From assembly GCA_013298695.1 (NCBI GenBank), contig JAAFIS010000001.1, positions 806,001 through 870,000 of the forward strand: a DNA stretch of 64,000 bases, written 5' to 3'. The number at the start of each line of letters is the position of its first letter. The first letter of the stretch is position 1. This DNA comes from Betaproteobacteria bacterium (GTDB taxonomy: Bacteria; Pseudomonadota; Gammaproteobacteria; Burkholderiales; Casimicrobiaceae). The translations under genes and the position numbers were made by a program. Shown here piece by piece: positions 16,900 through 24,422 of the stretch. Below the pieces are notes generated by a model, which was not told the origin of the DNA, searched no databases, and worked only from the letters and a program-made list of their open reading frames with translations.

Positions 16900-18366
16900 T
16901 TAAAGCGTCATGCCGGAATTGCGCGCGTCATGTTGGGTCGCGCCTTGCAATCCAGCATCTCGTCTTCGTGCCCCGTCCTCCTTCTTAACCTCCGCAAATT
17001 TCCCCGCCATCGTCGGATTCCCGCGCGTGAGTTTTTTGATCGTCACGTCTTGCGCCTTGTCATTGGCGAGGCGCAGGTTGCGGTCGGTGCCGAGCAGGGC
17101 TTCTTTGGTTTTTTGCAGGTGGTCGATGGATTTGTCGATCTCTTCGATGGCGGTCTGAAAGCGGCGTGAGGCGAGGTCGTAGTTCTTGCCGAAGGCGGAT
17201 TTGAAGCCTTCCAGCTCTTCTTCGAAGTGGGTGATGTCGATGGTCTGCGCTTTGACGATGGCGAGTTCGGTTTTGTATTGCAGGGCCTTCATTGCGGCGT
17301 TGCGCAGCAGGGTGATGATGGGGATAAAGAACTGCGGGCGGATCACGTACATCTTCGGATAGCGATGGAAGACGTCGACGATGCCGGTGTTGTAGAGCTC
17401 GCTTTCGGGTTCGAGCAGTGAGACGAGCACCGCGTATTCGCAGCCTTTCTCGTTGCGATCTTTGTCGAGCTCTTTGAGGAAATCTTCGTTGCGGGTTTTG
17501 GTGGCGGTGCTGTCGCTCTCGTTTTTCATCTCGAACATGATGGAGACGATTTCAGTGCCCGCCTCATCGCAATCGCGAAAGATGTAGTCGCCCTTGCTGC
17601 CGCTGCGAGCGTCGTTGTCTTTCTCGAAATAGGCGCGCGGGAAGGCGGTGGCGCGGATGCGGTTGAACTCCGTTTCGCAGTGCTGCTCCAGCGTTTCGCC
17701 GACCATCTTGGTGGAGAGACGCGCCTTCATGTCGCGCAGGCGTTGGATCTCGCCCTCGCGATCTTTGATCTGCGTTTCGTATTTGTCTTTGAGCGATTTT
17801 TCCGCGAGTTCTTTTTCGAGGGCGGCGCGGGCGAGGGTGCTCTTGAGGTCGTCGCGCTCTTTCTGAACAGAGGTGACTGCATCGGCGAGGGCGAGGCGTT
17901 GGGTGAGCGCGAGGTTGTCGAGCTGCGCCTTGAGCGCCTGGATCTCCGCTTCTTTGCTGGCGGCGCTCTTTTGCAGCTCTGCGAGCGTTTTCGCCTCGGC
18001 GAGTTTGGCGGCGGCTTCCTTTTCTTGCTGCGCTTGTGCGAGTTGATTGGCGAGCGCGTCACGCTCTTTTTCAACGGCGCTAAGCGCTTCGCTGACGGCG
18101 AGTTTGCGCGCGACCTCGCCCGCATCGAGCTTGGCTTTGAGCGCTTGAATTTCGCTGTCTTTCGCAGTGGCTCGCTTTTCGAGCTCGCTGGCGAGGCGGG
18201 CTTCAGCAAGCTCGACGGCGGCGCGCTTTTCCTTCTCGGCCATTTCATGCCGCTCGTGAAGCGCTTCGGCGAAGTCCGCATCGCGCACCTGCTTCAAGAT
18301 ATCGGCGTAACCCGTTTCATCAATCTTGAATGCTTTGCTGCAATGAGGGCAAATGATGTCGTGCAT
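16900..18366 (-). CDS. DUF2130 coiled-coil protein with nuclease-like domain
   Basis: This 488-residue protein starts with a single CPHC knuckle (residues 6-9). A long Ala/Glu/Lys-rich coiled coil follows (about 35-220), with two related segments around [10 protein letters not shown] and [10 protein letters not shown]. The DUF2130 domain then covers about 222-430. In it GDYIF (D260) and FEMKNE (E279, K281) fit a PD-(D/E)xK-like active site. Members are often described as restriction-endonuclease-like, but no function is proven. It lies 82 bp upstream of the NTPase-nuclease gene on the same strand, so the two may be co-transcribed. Confidence 0.8.
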   Translation of the reverse strand: MHDIICPHCSKAFKIDETGYADILKQVRDADFAEALHERHEMAEKEKRAAVELAEARLASELEKRATAKDSEIQALKAKLDAGEVARKLAVSEALSAVEKERDALANQLAQAQQEKEAAAKLAEAKTLAELQKSAASKEAEIQALKAQLDNLALTQRLALADAVTSVQKERDDLKSTLARAALEKELAEKSLKDKYETQIKDREGEIQRLRDMKARLSTKMVGETLEQHCETEFNRIRATAFPRAYFEKDNDARSGSKGDYIFRDCDEAGTEIVSIMFEMKNESDSTATKTRNEDFLKELDKDRNEKGCEYAVLVSLLEPESELYNTGIVDVFHRYPKMYVIRPQFFIPIITLLRNAAMKALQYKTELAIVKAQTIDITHFEEELEGFKSAFGKNYDLASRRFQTAIEEIDKSIDHLQKTKEALLGTDRNLRLANDKAQDVTIKKLTRGNPTMAGKFAEVKKEDGARRRDAGLQGATQHDARNSGMTL

Positions 18367-18827
18367 GCGGTCTGTTCTTTTATTGCGTTCGCTTAGGCGT
18401 ACAACCTGATTCTAGGAGTCGACCAGATCCGCATCACGTTTTTTTTCGGTGGTATTCACTGAGCTGCGATCCCATCTAAAGATGGGGTGTGTCATTATCA
18501 GCGCGCTCCACCTGCGCAGTTCGCGCCAAATACCCTCTCATTTTTGATAGCTATTGAATCCAGACCAGTTTGTCTTTTCTGCGTGATTGGTAGGCGACAC
18601 TCGGCGAAGACTGGGATCAGCGTCGCTTCCGTGCACTGCGCCAGGTGATCCAAGCGTGGTCAAGCCCGCGCCTACAGGACGCGCGAAAGTGAAATCCGAT
18701 TTGTGAAGGATCAATAGCTCGGTCGCAGCGGTGTCACAAATCTCGCCCAAACTACGTCTCTACCGATGTAACCCACAACTCGCTTCAAGCTTCAAGTTAC
18801 CTCAAACTCACCCGAAAGGCACACCGC
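18367..18827. promoter_or_regulatory. Divergent intergenic region between the DUF2130 and protease-nuclease genes
   Basis: This 461 bp region must carry promoters for both divergent genes. It holds a 7 bp hairpin (18471-18477/18480-18486) and one copy of a dispersed repeat (18653-18677, AGCGTGGTCAAGCCCGCGCC type). No coding frame of note was found. Confidence 0.4.
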
Positions 18828-21038
18828 ATGATTTCCGAACAGTCGAAGGGTGAAACGCTGGCGTTGGCGGTTGCGACGAGCGATGAGCGGCGTCGGGTGC
18901 GCGCGCTGGTGGCGCAGCGGCGCTGGAAGATGGCGGAGCCGGATGCGGCGCGCAGTAAGGCGTATGCGACGCGCTCGTCGAAGCGCGGCGTGGCGGCGTC
19001 GGGCGCGGAAGCGATTCAGGGCGACACGATTGATTATTTGCCGACGAGTTTTTTGGCGGAGGGCGCGGCGCTGCGTCGCGCGGTGGCGTTTATCGAAGTG
19101 AATACGCCGCGTGAGGCGTCGCTCGGCACGGGGTTTTTGGTGAGCTCGCAGCTCTTGCTTACCAATCAGCATGTGGTGAACGATATTGCGGCGGCGCGTG
19201 CGGCGACGGTTACCTTTGATCGCGAGCTGGATGAATTCGGGCGACCACGAGAGATGAGCGTGTTCATGCTCGATCCAGATCGTTGCGCAGTTTTTTCGCC
19301 GGAAGCGGAATTGGATTACGCGTTGATCGCGGTGGGGCCGCGTGTGTCGGGCGCGGATACGCTCGCAAATTTCGGTTTCTGCCCGATGTCTGACACGCCG
19401 GATCGCCATGTGATCGGCATGAATGTGAACATCGTGCAGCATCCGCGCGGCATGCGAAAAATTGTCGCGCTGCGAAACAATTTGCTGACTGCGCGGCGCG
19501 ATACGAAGCTGCTCTACGAAACCGATACCGAGACGGGTTCGTCGGGTGCGCCCGTGTTTAGTGATACCTGGGACGTTGTTGCGCTTCATCATTACGGCGA
19601 GCCGATGGATGAGCTTGATGAAAACGGTAAGCCAATTCCGCAAACCGTGAACGAAGGCATTCGCATCAGTGCGATCGTTCGCGATTTGCGGGCGCGTATC
19701 GGCGCGTTGCCTGCGGCTGCGCGTGCGTTGATCGAAGAGGCGCTGCGCTTGGGCGACGCGTCCAACGTGCAAGGCGGGCAAGGCGGGCAGGGCGCGGGCG
19801 GACGCACGCTGGGCGCAGCGAGGCCGGGGCAGGGCAGCGGTGGCGGTGAAGCGGTGCGCTCGTTGCTTTCGGAGCCCGCAAACGGTTCGAGCGCACTGAT
19901 CGCGCCGTTAACTTCAGACGCAAATACCAACGCAGTACCGAAAGGAACAACGATGAATACGAACTCTGATGGCGCAGTAACAATCACCGTGCCGCTTGAA
20001 ATCACGATGCGCTTAGGCAATCTCGCGGCGGGGCAGTTGGGCGCACAAATTAGCGCCGCGCCGAGCGGAAAAACACTTGCGCCGAAAACGCTTACCCGCG
20101 CGAGCGAGGCAATCAAGATTGATGCCGATTACAGCAATCGCAGCGGTTATGACGCGGCGTTTGTCGCGGGAGAAAACTTACCGTTGCCAACGATGTCTGC
20201 GAAGTTGAAACAAGGAATCGCGCCGCTGCGAGGCGATCAAGCAAGCGCGGCAAGCGGCGTGCTCGCGTATCAACATTTCAGCCTGGTGCTGCACAAAATG
20301 CGGCGCATGGCGATTTACACGGCAACGAATATCGATGGCGCGACCTATCTTCAAGTCGATCGCGCTACGGGGCTCGTATCCAACGCTGAAGCGGAAAAAT
20401 GGTTTAAAGATCCGCGCGTGAGCGATGCCTTCACGCTCAATCAAGATTTCTATTCGGAATGGTCAACGTATTTTGATCGCGGCCACCTCACGCGGCGCAC
20501 TGATCCGACCTGGGGCACCGCAGAAGAAGCCGAGCGCGCAAACGCGGACACGTTTCATTTCGCCAACTGCTCGCCGCAACATTTTCGATTCAATCAAACG
20601 GCGAAGTTTTGGCAAGGCGCGGAGCGCTACGTGCTGGAAAACGGCGTGATCGCGGCCGGCAGCGGCAATCGCATCAGCGTGTTTCAAGGGCCGATCTTTG
20701 ATGACAGCATTGATCTGTGGGCGGATGACGTGCAGATTCCGTCGTCGTTTTTCAAAGTGATTGTGTGGAAGAGCAATGCGGGTTTGAAATCAGTGGGGCT
20801 GATCGTGGATCAATTGCCGTTGATGTCAGAGCCGCGCCGCGCGCTTGGCTCGCCCACAGCGCTGCCGAATGTGGACGTGTCACATTGGCGCGTCGCGGTG
20901 AAAACCATCGAGAAAAAAACCGGGCTTGATTTCGGCGACGCGATTCGCACAGCGGACACGATTGCGAATACCGCGCAGCCTGTTGTGGGTGCTGAACGCG
21001 CCGTACGCATGCAGCGGATGGATGATCTTTTGGGGTAG
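18828..21038 (+). CDS. Trypsin-like protease fused to DNA/RNA non-specific endonuclease (NUC)
   Basis: This 736-residue protein has no signal peptide, so it is probably cytoplasmic. Residues ~85-290 form a trypsin-like serine protease with triad H115 (NQHVV), D163 (LDYALI) and S239 (GSSGAP). A Gly/Ala/Gln-rich linker spans about 310-375. Residues ~430-720 form a NUC-family endonuclease with the catalytic DRGH motif (550-553) and metal-site region HFANCSPQ...FNQ (N580, N589). An activation-by-cleavage or protease-gated nuclease is an inference from the architecture. An internal ribosome-binding site and ATG at 19953 could give the nuclease part alone. It is divergent from the DUF2130 gene. Confidence 0.88.
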   Translation: MISEQSKGETLALAVATSDERRRVRALVAQRRWKMAEPDAARSKAYATRSSKRGVAASGAEAIQGDTIDYLPTSFLAEGAALRRAVAFIEVNTPREASLGTGFLVSSQLLLTNQHVVNDIAAARAATVTFDRELDEFGRPREMSVFMLDPDRCAVFSPEAELDYALIAVGPRVSGADTLANFGFCPMSDTPDRHVIGMNVNIVQHPRGMRKIVALRNNLLTARRDTKLLYETDTETGSSGAPVFSDTWDVVALHHYGEPMDELDENGKPIPQTVNEGIRISAIVRDLRARIGALPAAARALIEEALRLGDASNVQGGQGGQGAGGRTLGAARPGQGSGGGEAVRSLLSEPANGSSALIAPLTSDANTNAVPKGTTMNTNSDGAVTITVPLEITMRLGNLAAGQLGAQISAAPSGKTLAPKTLTRASEAIKIDADYSNRSGYDAAFVAGENLPLPTMSAKLKQGIAPLRGDQASAASGVLAYQHFSLVLHKMRRMAIYTATNIDGATYLQVDRATGLVSNAEAEKWFKDPRVSDAFTLNQDFYSEWSTYFDRGHLTRRTDPTWGTAEEAERANADTFHFANCSPQHFRFNQTAKFWQGAERYVLENGVIAAGSGNRISVFQGPIFDDSIDLWADDVQIPSSFFKVIVWKSNAGLKSVGLIVDQLPLMSEPRRALGSPTALPNVDVSHWRVAVKTIEKKTGLDFGDAIRTADTIANTAQPVVGAERAVRMQRMDDLLG
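19941..19955 (+). promoter_or_regulatory. Internal Shine-Dalgarno and ATG inside the protease-nuclease gene
   Basis: AAAGGA (19941-19946) lies 6 bases before an in-frame ATG (19953-19955, Met376), exactly at the linker end before the nuclease half. It is a better translation signal than that of most genes in this window. A separate nuclease polypeptide of about 361 residues could be made. This is an inference from sequence only. Confidence 0.45.
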
Positions 21039-21074
21039 TAACAATTAAGGTACTCGCCCTACTCAACTGGGCTA

Positions 21075-21099
21075 TCAACAAAATTTACTAATTTGTTGA
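21075..21099. terminator. Hairpin between convergent genes
   Basis: Eight-base perfect arms (21075-21082/21092-21099) lie in the 127 bp between the convergent protease-nuclease and dipeptidase genes. The hairpin is AT-rich with no long T-run, so termination is only suggested by position. Confidence 0.35.
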
Positions 21100-21165
21100 A
21101 GTATTACTGAAAACCCACCACTGCCCAATTAAACAGCGTATTCAACGTATTTGTTGATAAACCTT

Positions 21166-21774
21166 CTACGCCACGCGAGCAAACTCGCGGCGCACGCGAT
21201 CACGATCACCGCAGTCAAAATGCCACCACTCAGTCGCGATGCCGTGGAAGCCGCCGCGCTTCATTGCGTCGCGCAGCAAGTGTCGATTGGCGAGATGTTC
21301 GCTGCGTAAATCGCCGGTTTTGAGGAACGCGGATTCGTGTTCGGGGTGCGAGGTTTCGCTCATCTCGTCAAAGCCGCTGCCCATGTCGAGTTCATCGCCG
21401 CTCGCGTCAAGCAAGGTCACATCGACCGCCATGCCGTACGAATGAATCGAGCCGCGCTCGGGTGGCGCGAGGTATTGACGTAAATCTTCCTCAAGCGCAT
21501 CCCACATCGCAATTTGCACACGATGCGGACGTAGCGCATCGAGCACACACAGAACGACATCGCGCCGCTGCGTCGCCAACCAATCACGTGCCATTTCTAA
21601 GCCGCGCGCTGCCTCAACGTGGAGCCACGCGCAATCAAGCGGCGAATACATGTCGCGCCCCATGAAATTGTTCGTGCTCGCGTAGCGAAGATCGACGCGA
21701 ATGTTTGCGATGGAAGAGAGCGGGCGGAAGTCGGGCGATTGAGCGATTGATTCGCAAGAAATTGTGCGCATCAA
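21166..21774 (-). CDS. D-alanyl-D-alanine dipeptidase (VanX/DdpX-like, M15D)
   Basis: This 202-residue zinc metallopeptidase hydrolyses D-Ala-D-Ala. Zinc ligands H111 and D118 are in SIHSYGMAVD, the catalytic E182 and third ligand H185 are in TEWWHF, and DALRP supplies the conserved Arg. These match VanX spacing. No signal peptide is seen, so it is cytoplasmic like VanX/DdpX. No vanH/vanA-type genes are adjacent, so peptidoglycan dipeptide recycling is more likely than glycopeptide resistance. Confidence 0.88.
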   Translation of the reverse strand: MMRTISCESIAQSPDFRPLSSIANIRVDLRYASTNNFMGRDMYSPLDCAWLHVEAARGLEMARDWLATQRRDVVLCVLDALRPHRVQIAMWDALEEDLRQYLAPPERGSIHSYGMAVDVTLLDASGDELDMGSGFDEMSETSHPEHESAFLKTGDLRSEHLANRHLLRDAMKRGGFHGIATEWWHFDCGDRDRVRREFARVA

Positions 21775-21877
21775 TGGATTGTAGGAGCGACGTTATCGAA
21801 GCCGTGCTGCCGTGGCCTTGCTGCGGAGGCGGCGTGCGGGTGAGGTTTAGCGTGAGCGGTTTTGTGGGAGTTTTTTC

Positions 21878-21961
21878 TGTGGGAGCGCGCTTGCGCGCGA
21901 ATGGGCCCACGAATGCACTCACGACGCAGCGCGAGCTTTCGCGCGCGAGCGCGCTCCCACA
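21878..21961. repeat. REP-like long inverted repeat
   Basis: The arms 21878-21901 and 21938-21961 are 24 bp reverse complements with one mismatch, of the type TGTGGGAGCGCGCTTGCGCG. This resembles REP/BIME palindromes of pseudomonads and xanthomonads. A second partial GTGGGAG lies at 21864. The element is in the 298 bp gap between the divergent dipeptidase and oxidoreductase genes. No REP-associated transposase gene is in the window. Confidence 0.75.
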
Positions 21962-22072
21962 TGTCGTGGGTGCTTGGCAATGCTGCTTGCGTTTGGATTG
22001 ATCCACGTCAAGTTGGGCAACGACTATTCCACCTAACCTTTGCGGGTTCGCAGGCGCGATGAGCGAGGTCAT

Positions 22073-23047
22073 ATGAAATCACATCCTTTTTTATTGACTG
22101 ATCACACGGCGGAGCGGCTCATTGCATCGGCGATTCTCGCGCCATCGAGCCACAACACACAGCCGTGGATTTTCAAAGTGTGCGACGGCGGCATTGCCCT
22201 ATACGCCGACGCCTCGCGTGCGATGACGCAAAACGATCCCGATTTTCGCGAGCTCATCATTAGTTGCGGTTGCGCGCTGTACAACTTACGAGTTGCTGCG
22301 GCGTGGATGGGTCTGGATACGCATGCAAAGATCGTGGACCACTGGCGAGACGACGGCCTGCTGGCGACGCTCACGTTCTCTGAAGCAACAACTCGCTCAG
22401 CTGAAGCTGATCTCTGCGTTGCGATCTATTCGCGCCATACGTATCGAAAGCGATTTGCATCAACCCCCGTGTCATCGCAGCTCGTACTGGATCTCGCGAG
22501 TGCCGCGCGAAAAGAGCATGCGCATTTGCACGTATTGAACACGCCGTTTCAACGCGAAGCCCTGGGTGCGCTGATCTCGGAAGGCGATTGCGCGCAGTGG
22601 GCCAATCCCGCATGGCGTAAAGAGTTGGCGAATTGGATGAACCCGAAACGTAAAGGCGATGGCTTGCCGATTTCCGCACTTGCCGCACCGATCGCACACT
22701 TGGCCGTGCGCACGATTGACATGGGCGAGCACGTCGCTGCGCGCGATAAGCATTCCGCGTTTGAAGCGCCGTTGCTGACGGTGCTCTCGACGGCGAGTGA
22801 CGATTTACGAAGCCGATTGCATGCAGGCCAAGCGTTGGAGCGCGCGCTGCTCACGGCGCAGGTCGCAGGCGTTCAAGCATCGTTTCTCAATCAGCCGATT
22901 CAAGTGGCCACATTGCGCGCGAAACTGCAGGCGGTGACCGGCTCGGCCGATGTTCCGCAAATGCTGATTCGTTGGGGGGTGCCGCTTGAACAATTGCCTT
23001 CGTCGCCACGGCGACCGTTAGAAAGTGTGATGGAGCGGCGGGTGTAG
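22073..23047 (+). CDS. Acg-family FMN-binding nitroreductase-like protein
   Basis: This 324-residue protein has the nitroreductase-like start ASAILAPSSHNTQPW and a RHTYRKRF segment, as in Acg/Rv3131-type proteins. Members bind FMN but often lack enzymatic activity and may sequester the cofactor. The ATG at 22073 is chosen because GAGG lies five bases upstream. A longer frame from 22040 adds only an Arg-rich leader. It stands alone, convergent with prpF. Confidence 0.75.
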   Translation: MKSHPFLLTDHTAERLIASAILAPSSHNTQPWIFKVCDGGIALYADASRAMTQNDPDFRELIISCGCALYNLRVAAAWMGLDTHAKIVDHWRDDGLLATLTFSEATTRSAEADLCVAIYSRHTYRKRFASTPVSSQLVLDLASAARKEHAHLHVLNTPFQREALGALISEGDCAQWANPAWRKELANWMNPKRKGDGLPISALAAPIAHLAVRTIDMGEHVAARDKHSAFEAPLLTVLSTASDDLRSRLHAGQALERALLTAQVAGVQASFLNQPIQVATLRAKLQAVTGSADVPQMLIRWGVPLEQLPSSPRRPLESVMERRV

Positions 23048-23089
23048 CGTTGGCGCTCGCGCAATCATCGCTCGCCACAGCGGCGTGCA

Positions 23090-24262
23090 CTACACCGGAA
23101 CGCGAACCCAGCCTTCCATTAGCACCCGCGCGCTGCGACTCATCACCGCTTTTTTTACTTGCCATTCGCCATTGACTTGCGAGGCTTCCGCGCCGACGAG
23201 CGTTACGCCCGAGGGGTGACCAAAGCGCACTTCTTTTCGCGCGCCACCCCCCGCAGCCGCATTCACGAGCGTTCCGGGAATGCATGCGGTGACTGCAATC
23301 GCGACGGAGGCGGTGCCCATCATCGCGTGATGCAGCTTGCCCATCGAGAGCGCGCGCACGCAAAGATCGAAGTCATTTTTGGTAACAGCCTTACCGCCTG
23401 ACGCCCGATATTCTTGGGCGGTCGAGACAAAAGCAATCTTTGGCGTGTGTTGACGTTTCTCTGCTTCTTGCCCATTAGAAATAAGGCGCATAGCGAGCGC
23501 GCCAGCAGTGCGAATCTTCTCAAACATTGCGAGTTTCGCGGGATTGCTGTTGATGTCTTCTTGCAGTTCAGCGCCGGTGCAGCCGACGTCTGCGGCGTTC
23601 ACAAAAATAGTGGGAATGCCTGCGGTGGTCATCGTGGCTTTGAGTTTCCCCACGCCGGGAACATCGAGTTCATCGATGAGATTTCCTGTGGGGAAGAGCG
23701 CGCCGCCACCATCGGGATCTTCGGCTGCGGGATCCATGAATTCGAGCTGAACTTCGGCGGCGGGAAAGGTCACGCCGTCCATCTCGAAATCGCCCAGCTC
23801 TTGCACTTCTCCGTCCACAATCGGCACATGCGCGATGATCGTTTTGCTGATGTTCACTTGCCAAATGCGAAGGGTCATCTTGCCGTTTTGCGGGACAAGC
23901 GACTTATCGACGAGACCTTGCGCAATCGCGAATGGTCCCACCGCAGTCGTTAAGTTTCCGCAGTTGCCGCTCCAATCGACGAAGGGTTTGTCGATAGAAA
24001 TTTGTCCGAACAAATAATCAACATCGTGATCCGCGCGCGTGCTCTTCGAAAGAATCACGCACTTGCTAGTAGACGAGGTCGCGCCGCCCATGCCGTCGAT
24101 GTGTTTGCCATACGGATCGGGCGAGCCGATCACGCGAAGCAGAATCGCGTCAAGCGCAGCGCCAGGTTTGCGCGCGTTTTCAGGCAAATCGTCCAACTTG
24201 AAGAAGACGCCTTTGCTGGTGCCGCCGCGCATGTAGAGTGCGGGGATTTTGAGAGTGTTCAT
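23090..24262 (-). CDS. prpF: 2-methylaconitate cis-trans isomerase PrpF
   Basis: This 390-residue PrpF works with AcnD in the methylcitrate cycle, isomerising 2-methylaconitate before hydration to 2-methylisocitrate. It shows MRGGTSKGVFF at the N-terminus, DWSGNCGNLTTAVGPFA near residue 95 and GHPSG near the C-terminus. It is the last gene of the minus-strand prpB-prpC-acnD-prpF series. A 160 bp repeat-rich gap separates it from acnD, so it may have weaker coupling than usual. Confidence 0.95.
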   Translation of the reverse strand: MNTLKIPALYMRGGTSKGVFFKLDDLPENARKPGAALDAILLRVIGSPDPYGKHIDGMGGATSSTSKCVILSKSTRADHDVDYLFGQISIDKPFVDWSGNCGNLTTAVGPFAIAQGLVDKSLVPQNGKMTLRIWQVNISKTIIAHVPIVDGEVQELGDFEMDGVTFPAAEVQLEFMDPAAEDPDGGGALFPTGNLIDELDVPGVGKLKATMTTAGIPTIFVNAADVGCTGAELQEDINSNPAKLAMFEKIRTAGALAMRLISNGQEAEKRQHTPKIAFVSTAQEYRASGGKAVTKNDFDLCVRALSMGKLHHAMMGTASVAIAVTACIPGTLVNAAAGGGARKEVRFGHPSGVTLVGAEASQVNGEWQVKKAVMSRSARVLMEGWVRVPV

Positions 24263-24270
24263 CTAGTAAT

Positions 24271-24419
24271 CGTAGCCCGGATGCTCGCATCCGGGTTCCT
24301 GTCAATGTAGGCGACGGCTTGACGTCGCTCATTTGCACTTAACGTTTGAACCAATGAAGCGCGGTCAAGCCCGCGCCTACTCTTTTTTGGAAAACCCGGA
24401 TGCGAGCATCCGGGCTACG
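24271..24419. repeat. Cluster of dispersed palindromic repeats between acnD and prpF
   Basis: The gap carries a perfect 27 bp inverted pair (24271-24297/24393-24419, CCCGGATGCGAGCATCCGGG type). It also holds one GTAGGCGACGGCTTGACGTCGC copy (from 24307) and one AGCGCGGTCAAGCCCGCGCC copy (24358-24380). Related copies occur at 31401-31426, 56923-56949, 18653-18677, 31275-31297 and inside odhB. The pair could form a long stem in the transcript. Confidence 0.85.
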
Positions 24420-24422
24420 GCA

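Noticed and set aside
17680-18396. 238-codon plus-strand frame opposite the DUF2130 gene
   Set aside because: It is an antisense shadow of the Ala/Glu/Lys-rich coiled coil; the minus strand encodes the known family.
18792-19781. 329-codon minus-strand Arg/His-rich frame opposite the protease domain
   Set aside because: It is a GC-bias shadow; the plus strand has a full catalytic triad.
21166-21774. Glycopeptide resistance locus, because of the VanX-like enzyme
   Set aside because: No vanH, vanA/B ligase or VanRS genes are near; a housekeeping dipeptidase is simpler.
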